A stretch of DNA of 38,378 nucleotides from Bacteroidales bacterium. GTDB taxonomy: Bacteria > Bacteroidota > Bacteroidia > Bacteroidales > UBA932. How positions within the stretch are numbered: position 1 is the stretch's first letter; every line of letters starts with the position of its first letter. The stretch is from NCBI GenBank assembly GCA_017438975.1, contig JAFRUH010000020.1, forward strand, positions 1 to 38,378. Reading direction: 5' to 3'. Positions 8,490 to 15,960 of the stretch are shown here, in pieces. The translations under genes were made by a program, and so were the position numbers. A model generated the notes under the pieces. It did no database searches and was not told the origin of the DNA. It saw only the letters and a list, made by a program, of their open reading frames with translations.

Positions 8490-9281
8490 TCAAAGAGATA
8501 AAAACTCCCTGAAGCGTTTGCCCGGTTCCGTCCGGGTGAACGCTTCGTTCATTTTGCAGCGGATGTCGAAAACCGGCAGAAAAGAAGGAGCGGGAAGAGA
8601 CTGGAAACCAGATTCTTCAGGGATAGACGGAAGCAGAGCGACAGCTTCCGCCGTTTCCCTGAGACGCTCCAGAAGAAGGACCGGATCGTCAGCCTCCATG
8701 GCAACACGCCCCAAAATGGAAGGGTCGCAGTACGACCGATAGGGAGTCCAAAGAAGCAGAGGCGCGGAAAGAAGGAAAACATCAGGCTCGGCCGCAAGGC
8801 AGACAGCACGGACGGTCTCCATGGAGATGGATTCAAAGTCCAGGGCTTCATGGCAAGGTGCGGTATAAAGGGTAATGTCAGCGCCGACGGAACCCGGCGC
8901 GGGCTCAGGAACCGTAAGGATGCGGAAACGCATCGGTAACCGGGTGGAGAGACGTTTCAGAAGAGAGGGGACGAAGGTATGGAGCAGATATGGCGTGGCC
9001 GCCAGGGTCACCGCCGGAAGGTCCGACATGGAAAACGACGTATCCAGGGCGGCATGCTCGCGAAGGATGCGTTCGGCATGGACACGGAAACGCTCTCCGT
9101 CCGGGGTCAGGGAGACAGCCCCTTTTCCCCTCTCGAAAAGCGTCCGGCCCGTCAGGCGCTCCAGTTCCGCGATATTCTGGCTGACGGCGGGCTGGGTGAT
9201 ACCCAATAAATAAGCGGCGCGGGTGAAGCTTCCTTCATCCGCGACCGCCATAAAGATCTTGAGCCGGGTATCTTCCAGCAT
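8490..9281 (-). CDS. LysR-family transcriptional regulator
   Basis: The 263-aa product has the N-terminal winged helix-turn-helix of LysR regulators: RLKIFMAVADEGSFTRAAYLL, then ITQPAVSQNIAELE and LFERGKGAVSLTPDGERF. After a linker helix it has a short effector domain (about 90-255) that starts in the usual way (VTLAATPYLLHTFVPSLL) but is compact; many family members have about 300 residues. The start is 7 bases after the stop of the 57-aa ferredoxin gene, so the two are co-transcribed from the promoter at 9504-9533. The effector is unknown. Its target may be the shared divergent promoter region (9.50-9.55 kb); that is inference from position. Confidence 0.9.
   Translation of the reverse strand: MLEDTRLKIFMAVADEGSFTRAAYLLGITQPAVSQNIAELERLTGRTLFERGKGAVSLTPDGERFRVHAERILREHAALDTSFSMSDLPAVTLAATPYLLHTFVPSLLKRLSTRLPMRFRILTVPEPAPGSVGADITLYTAPCHEALDFESISMETVRAVCLAAEPDVFLLSAPLLLWTPYRSYCDPSILGRVAMEADDPVLLLERLRETAEAVALLPSIPEESGFQSLPAPSFLPVFDIRCKMNEAFTRTEPGKRFREFLSL
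8511..8546 (-). terminator. Terminator-like hairpin inside the 3' end of the LysR gene
   Basis: A 15-bp stem (8532-8546 with 8511-8525, two G-U wobbles in the minus-strand RNA) with a 6-base loop lies within the last codons of the LysR gene. It is followed on the minus strand by AGGGAG and TTTTTA. The U-rich run starts about 6 bases after the stem, so this may be a terminator for the ferredoxin-LysR transcript or only a 3' stabilising hairpin. Confidence 0.45.
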
Positions 9282-9288
9282 GGGTCAA

Positions 9289-9462
9289 TTACTCTGCGGG
9301 AGCGATGGCGCCCATCGGGCAGACATCCGCGCAGGTGCCGCAGTCAACGCAGACAGCCGGATCGATCACATAGAAATCTCCTTCGGAGATAGCGCCCTGA
9401 GGGCATTCACCGATGCAGGTACCGCAAGCGATGCAGGTATTTTCATCAATCTTGTAAGCCAT
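9289..9462 (-). CDS. Small 2[4Fe-4S] ferredoxin (57 aa)
   Basis: Reading the minus strand from ATG 9462 to TAA 9289 gives a 57-residue protein starting MAYKIDENTC and ending GAIAPAE. It has two classic clusters: C10-x2-C13-x2-C16-x3-C20-P and C38-x2-C41-x2-C44-x3-C48-P. This is the clostridial-type two-cluster ferredoxin, a soluble low-potential electron carrier and likely partner of enzymes such as NifJ. It has its own well-matched promoter (9504-9533) and a leader of about 35 bases. The LysR gene follows after 7 bases on the same strand, an unusual pairing. Confidence 0.95.
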   Translation of the reverse strand: MAYKIDENTCIACGTCIGECPQGAISEGDFYVIDPAVCVDCGTCADVCPMGAIAPAE

Positions 9463-9503
9463 TTCTATCCTTTTTAATAGTTACTGTTAGTAGTTCTTTT
9501 ACG

Positions 9504-9533
9504 CAAATTTAGGTATTTTATTTGATTTTCAAA
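9504..9533 (-). promoter_or_regulatory. Promoter of the ferredoxin-LysR unit
   Basis: On the minus strand TTTG (9533-9530), an 18-base spacer and TAAATTTG (9511-9504) match the Bacteroidetes consensus. The start is expected near 9497. It overlaps the opposite-facing promoter at 9521-9551. Confidence 0.7.
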
Positions 9534-9551
9534 CAATCGGAAGTAACTTTG
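9521..9551 (+). promoter_or_regulatory. Promoter of the DUF1573 lipoprotein gene
   Basis: TTTG (9521-9524), a 19-base spacer and TAACTTTG (9544-9551) are an exact Bacteroidetes match. Only five bases separate the -7 box from the ATG at 9557, so the mRNA should have almost no leader. Confidence 0.75.
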
Positions 9552-9556
9552 TCCAT

Positions 9557-10771
9557 ATGAAACGTTTCTGTCCGGTCATCTTGACCTTAGCAATACTCGT
9601 GCCGTCCTGCGTCGGGCGGCGCCACGCCTCGCAAGAAGAACCCCGGGTCCCTGTCACCGACACCGTCAAGGTCGAACGGGAAGAAGTTCCCGAGCCCCTT
9701 CCGCCGGTGGCGGAGGTTCCCGTGACGGCCGAGGAACCGGACCATTCCACCAAGGAGCCGGTCAAGACCGGAGACGCCGTGGAGTGGGACCATACCGTCC
9801 ACGACTTCGGCGACATCCTGGTCGATGACGGTCCCGTCTCCTGCACCTTCGTCCTCAAGAATACGGGGAAGGATCCCGTCACGATCCTCGAGGTCGTTAC
9901 TTCCTGCGGCTGCACCGATGCGGAATGGACCCGGGAAGACATCCTTCCGGGCAAGACCGGGAAGATTTCTGCGACCTATAAGAATGAAGACGGACCCATC
10001 TATTTCGACAAGAACCTGACCGTCTGGCTTTCCGTCCAGAAAAAACCGATCCTCCTGCACCTCCGCGGCCAGGTCCATGCCCGGAAACAGCCCCTGGAGG
10101 AACTCTATGGTAGCGTCAGGCGCGGACCGCTCGGCCTCAAGTCGGACCGCTACAAGATAGGGAACCTCGAGCAGGGAGAATCCCGGAGCGAACAGACTAC
10201 GGTCGCCAACCTCGGAACGACACCCATAACCGTCTCTTTCAAAGACGTTTCCGGGCAGCTTTCCGTAACCGTCGACCCGAATCCCATTCCCGCCGGCTCC
10301 ACGGCGACCCTCAGCGCGACCGTCCGTTCCGACCGGGAGGTCTGGGGACGGCACGACTACACGGCGACACCCGTCATCGACGGAAAAGCTTATGGGCCCC
10401 TCACTTTCTGGGCCATCACTAAGGAGAATTTCTCCTCCTGGACCCGGGAGCAGAAGGAAAACGCTTCGCAGCCCATCTTTACCGAAAGCACGGCTTCGAT
10501 CGGCGTCGTCGGGAAGGGAAAGGACTGCGAGGTAACCTTCCACCTCTCCAACAAAGGGAAATCCACCTTCATCTGTCATAGCGTGGAAGCAGACCGGAAG
10601 GTCGACATCGACCCCGTCCCGGATCTCGAGCCCGGCGAAAGCGGCTCTTTCAAGGTCCGTCTCAACACGTCCGACCTGCCGGAGGGGGAAGCGGTCGTCT
10701 ACCTGACCCTGATCACCAACTCCCCGCTCCGCCCCATTGTCAACCTCTTTATCGTCGGTGAAGTAAAATGA
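9557..10771 (+). CDS. DUF1573-domain lipoprotein
   Basis: The 404-aa product has a lipoprotein signal (KRFCPVILTLAILVPSC, lipobox VPSC) and then a low-complexity Pro/Glu/Val linker to about residue 70. A DUF1573 domain follows (about 75-175) with the diagnostic HDFGDI, FVLKNTGKDPVTI and SCGCTDAEW motifs; these Ig-like beta-sandwiches are common in Bacteroidetes envelope proteins and have no settled function. The rest (about 190-404) looks like two further Ig-like repeats: VANLGTTPITVSFKDVSGQL, then FHLSNKGKSTF and NTSDLPEGEAVVYLTLITNSP. It probably sits in the periplasm on a membrane anchor. The gene ends ATGA, overlapping the permease start by four bases. Confidence 0.85.
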   Translation: MKRFCPVILTLAILVPSCVGRRHASQEEPRVPVTDTVKVEREEVPEPLPPVAEVPVTAEEPDHSTKEPVKTGDAVEWDHTVHDFGDILVDDGPVSCTFVLKNTGKDPVTILEVVTSCGCTDAEWTREDILPGKTGKISATYKNEDGPIYFDKNLTVWLSVQKKPILLHLRGQVHARKQPLEELYGSVRRGPLGLKSDRYKIGNLEQGESRSEQTTVANLGTTPITVSFKDVSGQLSVTVDPNPIPAGSTATLSATVRSDREVWGRHDYTATPVIDGKAYGPLTFWAITKENFSSWTREQKENASQPIFTESTASIGVVGKGKDCEVTFHLSNKGKSTFICHSVEADRKVDIDPVPDLEPGESGSFKVRLNTSDLPEGEAVVYLTLITNSPLRPIVNLFIVGEVK

Positions 10772-11637
10772 ACGGATCCCTCCGGACCATCGCGCCCATC
10801 CTCGGAGAAACCTTGAAGGAATCTCTCGAGGTAACGCTGCTGGTGCTGCTGATGATGTCCCTCGTCGAAGCCTTCGACACTTTCTCGGGCGGGCGCATCT
10901 TCCGGGGCCTGAGGCGCAGCGGACGCGGCCAGATTCTCGTTTCCGGCCTGCTCGGGTCCATCCCCGGCTGCGCCGGCGGATTCGCGGCGGTCTCCCTGTA
11001 CACGCACCGGATGATCTCATTCGGCGCCCTTCTCGCGATGATGGTAGCGACCGCGGGCGACGAGGCTTTCCTGATGCTGGCGATGTTCCCCCGCAAGGCC
11101 CTGGGCCTCCTCGGCATCCTCCTCGGACTCGGAATCGTCCTCGGATGGTCGGCGGACCGGATGGGCATCGGAAGGAACCTCCCCACCGAGCGCTGCCGGG
11201 AACCCTTCTGCGCCGAAGGAGAAGACGGAGAAGAAAAACCGGAATCCATCAAGGAGTTTTTCCGAGAGCACATCTGGCATCATATTATCCGGAAACACCT
11301 CCCGGGAATCTTCGGATGGACCTTCGGGATCATGCTCGCCTTCGGCCTGCTCGGCCATTATTTCGACCTGGAGACCTGGGTCGGGAACAATCCCGTGGTG
11401 ATGGTCCTGCTGGCCACGGCCGTCGGTTTCATCCCCGAATCCGGCCCGCACATCGCTTTCGTCACCCTTTTCGCGAACGGTGTCATCCCGTTCCCGGTCC
11501 TGCTGGCGAATTCCATCTCCCAGGACGGCCACGCCTCCCTCCCCCTCCTCGCTGAATCCCGCAAGGCCTTCTTCCTTGCGAAGGCGGTCAAGGCCGTTCC
11601 CGCCATCCTGATCCCGCTCGCCCTCCTTCTCTTCTAA
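10768..11637 (+). CDS. Putative heavy-metal/manganese exporter-like permease (ArsP_2 type)
   Basis: The 289-aa integral membrane protein has about eight to ten hydrophobic segments in two halves, split by a charged cytoplasmic loop near residues 145-180 (CREPFCAEGEDGEEK). Each half has a matching conserved turn, GSIPGCAGGFAAVSLY and GFIPESGPHIAFVTLF, followed by a long helix (MMVATAGDEAFLML; NSISQDGHASLPLL). This internal duplication and motif set is what I know from the 'putative 10TM heavy-metal exporter' family (PF11449), often named putative manganese transporter. The ion is not proven. It is translationally coupled to the DUF1573 lipoprotein (ATGA overlap), which suggests a shared envelope role. 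No metal-responsive operator is visible. Confidence 0.75.
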   Translation: MNGSLRTIAPILGETLKESLEVTLLVLLMMSLVEAFDTFSGGRIFRGLRRSGRGQILVSGLLGSIPGCAGGFAAVSLYTHRMISFGALLAMMVATAGDEAFLMLAMFPRKALGLLGILLGLGIVLGWSADRMGIGRNLPTERCREPFCAEGEDGEEKPESIKEFFREHIWHHIIRKHLPGIFGWTFGIMLAFGLLGHYFDLETWVGNNPVVMVLLATAVGFIPESGPHIAFVTLFANGVIPFPVLLANSISQDGHASLPLLAESRKAFFLAKAVKAVPAILIPLALLLF

Positions 11638-11651
11638 AGGTCTCCGTGCCT

Positions 11652-11682
11652 TTTGAGAAATCCGCAAAATTTATTAATTTTG
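11652..11682 (+). promoter_or_regulatory. Promoter of parE
   Basis: TTTG (11652-11655), a 19-base spacer and TAATTTTG (11675-11682) match the Bacteroidetes consensus exactly. The expected start near 11690 leaves a leader of about 16 bases to ATG 11706. Confidence 0.75.
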
Positions 11683-11705
11683 TGCCTTATAGGTGAAAAA
11701 CGACT

Positions 11706-13640
11706 ATGGCTGAACCGAAGATCAATACCAGTTATAACGACGAGAGCATCCAGACCCTGGAATGGAACGAGCATATCCGCCGGAGAGCGGGTATGTACAT
11801 CGGCCGTCTCGGGAACGGAGACCGGCAGGGAGACGGCATCTATGTCCTTCTGAAAGAGATTATCGACAACTCGATTGACGAATTCTCGATGGGATTCGGA
11901 AACCGGATCGTCATCACGATAGAAGGCCGTGAGGTATCCGTCCGCGACTTCGGACGGGGAATTCCCCTCAACAAGGTGATCGACGCGACATCCAAGCTGA
12001 ACACCGGCGGAAAGTTCGATGACACGAACTTCAAGAAATCCGTCGGCATGAACGGCGTCGGTACGAAAGCGGTCAACGCCATGTCTTCCGAGTTCTACGT
12101 CGAATCCTTCCGGGACGGCCAGCACTCTTTCGCCCTCTTCTCCCGTGGCATCCTCAAGGACAGCGGCATCGGGGATTCTACCGAAAAGAACGGGACCTTC
12201 ATCCGTTTCGTCCCGGACCACGAGATGTTCGGCGATTTCGCCTTCAACATGGACTTCGTCGAGTCCATGGTCAAGAACTATTCCTACCTGAAAAAGGGGC
12301 TTACCCTCATCCTCAACGGAGTTTCCTACAAATCGGAAAACGGCCTTCTGGACCTGGTCAACGAGAACATGTCCGAGACGCCCCTCTACCCGCTCATCCA
12401 CCTCGAAGGCGAGGATATCGAAATCGTCCTGACCCACGGGAACAGCTACGGCGAGAACATCGCGACCTTCGTCAACGGCCAGAACACCCGTGACGGGGGA
12501 ACACATCTGGCCGCCTACCGGGAAGCCATCGCCAAGACGTTCAAGGACTTCTTCAAGAAGGATTACAAGCCGGAAGATGTGCGCCAGGGGGTTGTGGGAG
12601 CCATTTCAATCCAGATCCAGGAGCCGATCTTCGAAGGCCAGACCAAGACCAAGCTCGGCTCGACCTATATGTGGGAAAAGCAGGAGAAGAACAAGGACGG
12701 CACCGTCAAGCGGGGGGACGACGGCACGGCGCTTATCGACCGAGGCCCGACCATCCGGAGTTTCGTGAACGATTTCGTCACGAAGAACCTGGACAACTAC
12801 CTCCACATGCACATGGACATCGTCCCGGTCATCGAGGAGAAGATCAAGGCGTCCCAGGCCGAGCGGGAAGAGATCTCCGGGATCCAGAAAAAGACCCGCG
12901 AGCGCAACAAGAAGGCAAATGTCTATAACCGCAAGCTGCGGGACTGCCGCTACCACTACTCCGACAAACTGCCGAAAGGCAAGGAGGAAGAGGGAGAGAA
13001 GTCCAGCATCTTCATCACGGAGGGAGATTCCGCGAGCGGAACGATCACCCGGGTCCGGAACGCCAACAACCAGGCGGTCTTCAGCCTGCGGGGCAAGCCG
13101 ATCAACTGCTACAAGGAAAGCCGGAAGAAAGTCGCCGAGAACGAGGAACTGAACCTCCTGATCTCTGCCCTCGGCGTCGAGGACGACCTCGACAATCTCC
13201 GTTACAACAACATCATCGTTGCGACCGATGCCGATGACGACGGAATGCATATCCGGATGCTCGTCCTGACTTTCTTCATGAAATACTACCCGGACCTGAT
13301 CCGAAGGGGGCATGTCCATATCCTCCAGACTCCCCTCTTCCGCGTCAGGAACAAGAAGGAAACCCGTTACTGCTACTCCATCGACGAGAAGGAAGAGGCC
13401 GTCCGGAAGCTCAAGACCGGTGTCGAGATCACCCGGTTCAAGGGTCTCGGAGAAATCTCCTCCAACGAGTTCGTCGATTTCATCGGCGACAATATGCGCC
13501 TCGATCCCGTCAAGCTCGCCGAAGAAGAATCGATCCCGGACATCATGGAGTTCTATATGGGAGACAACACGGGCGAACGCCAGCATTTCATCATGGAGAA
13601 CCTCCGGAGCGAGGAAGAACTGGAAGACGTAAACATTTGA
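11706..13640 (+). CDS. parE: DNA topoisomerase IV subunit B (type IIA ATPase subunit)
   Basis: The 644-aa product has the full B-subunit architecture. The GHKL ATPase domain (about 1-230) carries RRRAGMYIGR, EIIDNSIDEF (catalytic Glu, Mg-binding Asn), DFGRGIPL and VGMNGVGTKAVNA. A transducer domain follows, then the TOPRIM domain with FITEGDSASG (catalytic Glu) and the acidic DADDDGMHIRM, and the C-terminal RFKGLGEI. Together with the ParC/A subunit it unlinks replicated chromosomes and relaxes supercoils. The missing gyrase-type insert and the overall length fit the Bacteroidales ParE paralog better than GyrB, but the two are close. parC is not adjacent; the next gene, an acyltransferase, starts 4 bases after the stop. 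It has its own strong promoter. Confidence 0.9.
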   Translation: MAEPKINTSYNDESIQTLEWNEHIRRRAGMYIGRLGNGDRQGDGIYVLLKEIIDNSIDEFSMGFGNRIVITIEGREVSVRDFGRGIPLNKVIDATSKLNTGGKFDDTNFKKSVGMNGVGTKAVNAMSSEFYVESFRDGQHSFALFSRGILKDSGIGDSTEKNGTFIRFVPDHEMFGDFAFNMDFVESMVKNYSYLKKGLTLILNGVSYKSENGLLDLVNENMSETPLYPLIHLEGEDIEIVLTHGNSYGENIATFVNGQNTRDGGTHLAAYREAIAKTFKDFFKKDYKPEDVRQGVVGAISIQIQEPIFEGQTKTKLGSTYMWEKQEKNKDGTVKRGDDGTALIDRGPTIRSFVNDFVTKNLDNYLHMHMDIVPVIEEKIKASQAEREEISGIQKKTRERNKKANVYNRKLRDCRYHYSDKLPKGKEEEGEKSSIFITEGDSASGTITRVRNANNQAVFSLRGKPINCYKESRKKVAENEELNLLISALGVEDDLDNLRYNNIIVATDADDDGMHIRMLVLTFFMKYYPDLIRRGHVHILQTPLFRVRNKKETRYCYSIDEKEEAVRKLKTGVEITRFKGLGEISSNEFVDFIGDNMRLDPVKLAEEESIPDIMEFYMGDNTGERQHFIMENLRSEEELEDVNI

Positions 13641-13644
13641 CCCG

Positions 13645-14226
13645 ATGGGAAAGATTAAGAGAACCGTCAGCCCCCGGTGGGCCCGATTCTGCGGCTGGTG
13701 CCTGCGGAAACTCGGCTGGAAAAGCGACAACGGCCCGATGGAAGAAAAGAAGGCCATCGTCCTCGGCGTGCCCCATACCACGGTATGGGACTTCCTGATC
13801 TGCTATCTTTTCTATACCCAGTTCGGGAAGGTCGCCCACATCATGATCAAGAAAGAATTCTTTTTCTGGCCCCTCGGCCCGATCCTCCGTGCCTGCGGGG
13901 CCGTCCCGGTCGACCGGAAGAATGCGACCGCGATGCTCAAGAGCATCATTGACGCGATGGATTCCGAGGAGGAATTCCACCTCGCCATCGCACCGGAAGG
14001 AACTCGGAAAGCCGTAAAACGCTGGAAAACAGGATACTATACCATTGCGAAAGCGACCGGCGCCCAGGTATATGTGGGTTACTACGACTGGGGCCGGAAG
14101 CGGATCGGCGTCGGGGAGAAATGGACCCTCCTCGACGATCCCAAGACCGACATCCGGGCCATTCAGGACCATTACGCCCCGATGGGCCTTCAAGGCCGCA
14201 ACAAAAACGGTTTCACAACCGGATAA
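13645..14226 (+). CDS. PlsC-like 1-acylglycerol-3-phosphate acyltransferase family protein
   Basis: The 193-aa protein belongs to the lysophospholipid acyltransferase (LPLAT) superfamily. It has the HX4D catalytic pair (His44 and Asp49 in PHTTVWDF), then FFFWPLGPILRACGAVPVDR, which covers the second block, and the substrate-phosphate motif APEGTRK. It lacks a clear transmembrane helix, though WCLRKLGW and the FFFWPLG patch could sit on the inner leaflet. Small members of this size in Bacteroidetes are usually annotated as acyltransferase or 1-acyl-sn-glycerol-3-phosphate acyltransferase; which lipid it acylates is unknown. It starts 4 bases after parE and is followed 24 bases later by an acyl-CoA ligase gene, suggesting that activation and transfer of fatty acids are linked. 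Confidence 0.88.
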   Translation: MGKIKRTVSPRWARFCGWCLRKLGWKSDNGPMEEKKAIVLGVPHTTVWDFLICYLFYTQFGKVAHIMIKKEFFFWPLGPILRACGAVPVDRKNATAMLKSIIDAMDSEEEFHLAIAPEGTRKAVKRWKTGYYTIAKATGAQVYVGYYDWGRKRIGVGEKWTLLDDPKTDIRAIQDHYAPMGLQGRNKNGFTTG

Positions 14227-14250
14227 TATCAAACCTTTACTCCCCATAAC

Positions 14251-15960
14251 ATGCCCAAGAGAATCAAAAGTCCATATAAGGCCTGGCGGAAATACAGGTT
14301 CCGCGAGAATTCCTGCACGACCCTGAGGAAGGTCTTCGACCATGCCACGACCGCCTATTCCCAGCGGGTCGCCTTCCAGTATGTGGACGGCGGCCAGAAA
14401 TATACTTACGCTGATTTCCGGACCAAGACCGAAAGGCTTTCCCAGCGGATGTCCCGTTTCGGGATCAAGCACGGCGACCGGGTCGCCATCTTCTCGCAGA
14501 ACATGCCCAATTGGGTGGTCGCATTCTTTTCCGCCACCGCTTTCGGCCGCGTAGCCGTCCCCATCCTGCCGGACAGTTCCGAGCACGAACTTACCAATAT
14601 CCTCAACCATTCCGAATCCAAGGTCATTTTCATCTCCAAACGGATGATGCCGAAACTGAGCGAAGAGTGCAAAGAGCGCCTGACCCTCATCATCGACATC
14701 GAGACTTTCGAATTCCTCAAAAAGAACAAGGAGGATTTCAGGTGCAACGGCTGGACCAAGGATCCTGCTCCGGACGACCTTGCCTGCATCATCTATACTT
14801 CCGGCACCACCGGCAAGGCCAAGGGCGTAATGTTGAGCCACCGCAACCTGAGCAGCAACCTCGCCGCGGCATTCAAAGCGAAGCCGGCTTTCAAGAAGGA
14901 CCGGTTCCTGAGCATCCTGCCTGCCGCCCACGCGTATGAGATGAGCGTTTCCACGGTATACTCCTTCTATGTGGGAGCCACCTGCTACACGCTCCAGAAA
15001 CCTCCGACCCCGACAATCCTTCTCGCCGCGATGAAGAAGGTCAAGCCCACCATCGTGTGCTCCGTACCGCTCATCATCGAAAAGGTCGTGAAGAACAGCG
15101 TCCTTCCCACCATCCGGAAGAGCCGCATCCTCTCCTGGGCCGACAAGAATATTCCTCACATCCTGCACTGGTTCATCGGCCGGCGGATGGTAAGCACCTT
15201 CGGCGGGAAACTGAAGTTCTTCGGGATCGGCGGGGCCAAGCTGGACCCGGCCGTAGAGCAGTTCCTCATCGACTGCAAGTTCCCCTACGCCGTGGGCTAC
15301 GGTCTCACGGAAACCGCCCCGCTGGTCTGCAATGTCATGGTGGACAAGAAGAAACACCTTGGGTCCATCGGTCCCGCGACCTACAAGGTCGAAATCCGCC
15401 TCGATAACGTAAACCCCGCGACCGGGGAAGGCGAGATCGTAGTCCGCGGCGACAACGTGATGCTGGGCTATTACAAGGATCCCGAGCGCACCCTCCAGGT
15501 CCTGGACGACGAAGGCTGGTTCCATACCAACGACATCGCCACCATGGACGAGCAGGGCAACTATTATATCAAGGGACGCCTCAACAACACGATTCTCGGG
15601 CCTTCCGGAGAGAACATCTACCCGGAGGAAATCGAGCAGGTCATCAACAACATCGAAGGTGTCGAGGAATCTCTCGTGATGGAGCGGGACGGCAAGCTTG
15701 TCGCCCTCGTCAAGTTCACCGACAACGCCATCAACTGGAACCAGGCGGACGAGGACAAGTTCTTCGAGAACCTCGAATCCCGGAAGAAAGCCGTCCTCGA
15801 ATGGGTCAACAAGACGGTCGGCAAGAACTCCAAGATCGGAGAGGTCGACGCGATGAAGGAGCCGTTCGAGAAAACGGCCACTTCAAAGATCCGTCGCTTC
15901 AAGTACAAGAACGCCCACGGCGACGAGCCGGAGCGTCCGGAAGAGAAGAAGGAAGACTAG
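14251..15960 (+). CDS. Long-chain fatty acid-CoA/ACP ligase, AMP-forming
   Basis: The 569-aa protein is an adenylate-forming enzyme (PF00501) that activates fatty acids via an acyl-AMP. The phosphate-binding loop IYTSGTTGKAKG spans about residues 181-192, the A5 motif YGLTETAP lies at 350-357, and the hinge region GWFHTNDIATMDEQGNYYIKGR precedes GENIYPEEIE. The basic N-terminus (MPKRIKSPYKAWRKYRFREN) could bind membrane. The C-terminal domain is somewhat reduced and ends in a Lys/Glu tail. Such FadD/Aas-like ligases recycle exogenous or released fatty acids. Pairing with the acyltransferase upstream fits lipid remodelling. Its TAG stop shares the bases CTAG with the stop of the convergent peptidase gene. 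Confidence 0.9.
   Translation: MPKRIKSPYKAWRKYRFRENSCTTLRKVFDHATTAYSQRVAFQYVDGGQKYTYADFRTKTERLSQRMSRFGIKHGDRVAIFSQNMPNWVVAFFSATAFGRVAVPILPDSSEHELTNILNHSESKVIFISKRMMPKLSEECKERLTLIIDIETFEFLKKNKEDFRCNGWTKDPAPDDLACIIYTSGTTGKAKGVMLSHRNLSSNLAAAFKAKPAFKKDRFLSILPAAHAYEMSVSTVYSFYVGATCYTLQKPPTPTILLAAMKKVKPTIVCSVPLIIEKVVKNSVLPTIRKSRILSWADKNIPHILHWFIGRRMVSTFGGKLKFFGIGGAKLDPAVEQFLIDCKFPYAVGYGLTETAPLVCNVMVDKKKHLGSIGPATYKVEIRLDNVNPATGEGEIVVRGDNVMLGYYKDPERTLQVLDDEGWFHTNDIATMDEQGNYYIKGRLNNTILGPSGENIYPEEIEQVINNIEGVEESLVMERDGKLVALVKFTDNAINWNQADEDKFFENLESRKKAVLEWVNKTVGKNSKIGEVDAMKEPFEKTATSKIRRFKYKNAHGDEPERPEEKKED

Noticed and set aside
13591-15525. Long minus-strand frame opposite the acyltransferase and acyl-CoA ligase
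   Set aside because: Covers two well-supported genes and shows no protein family features.
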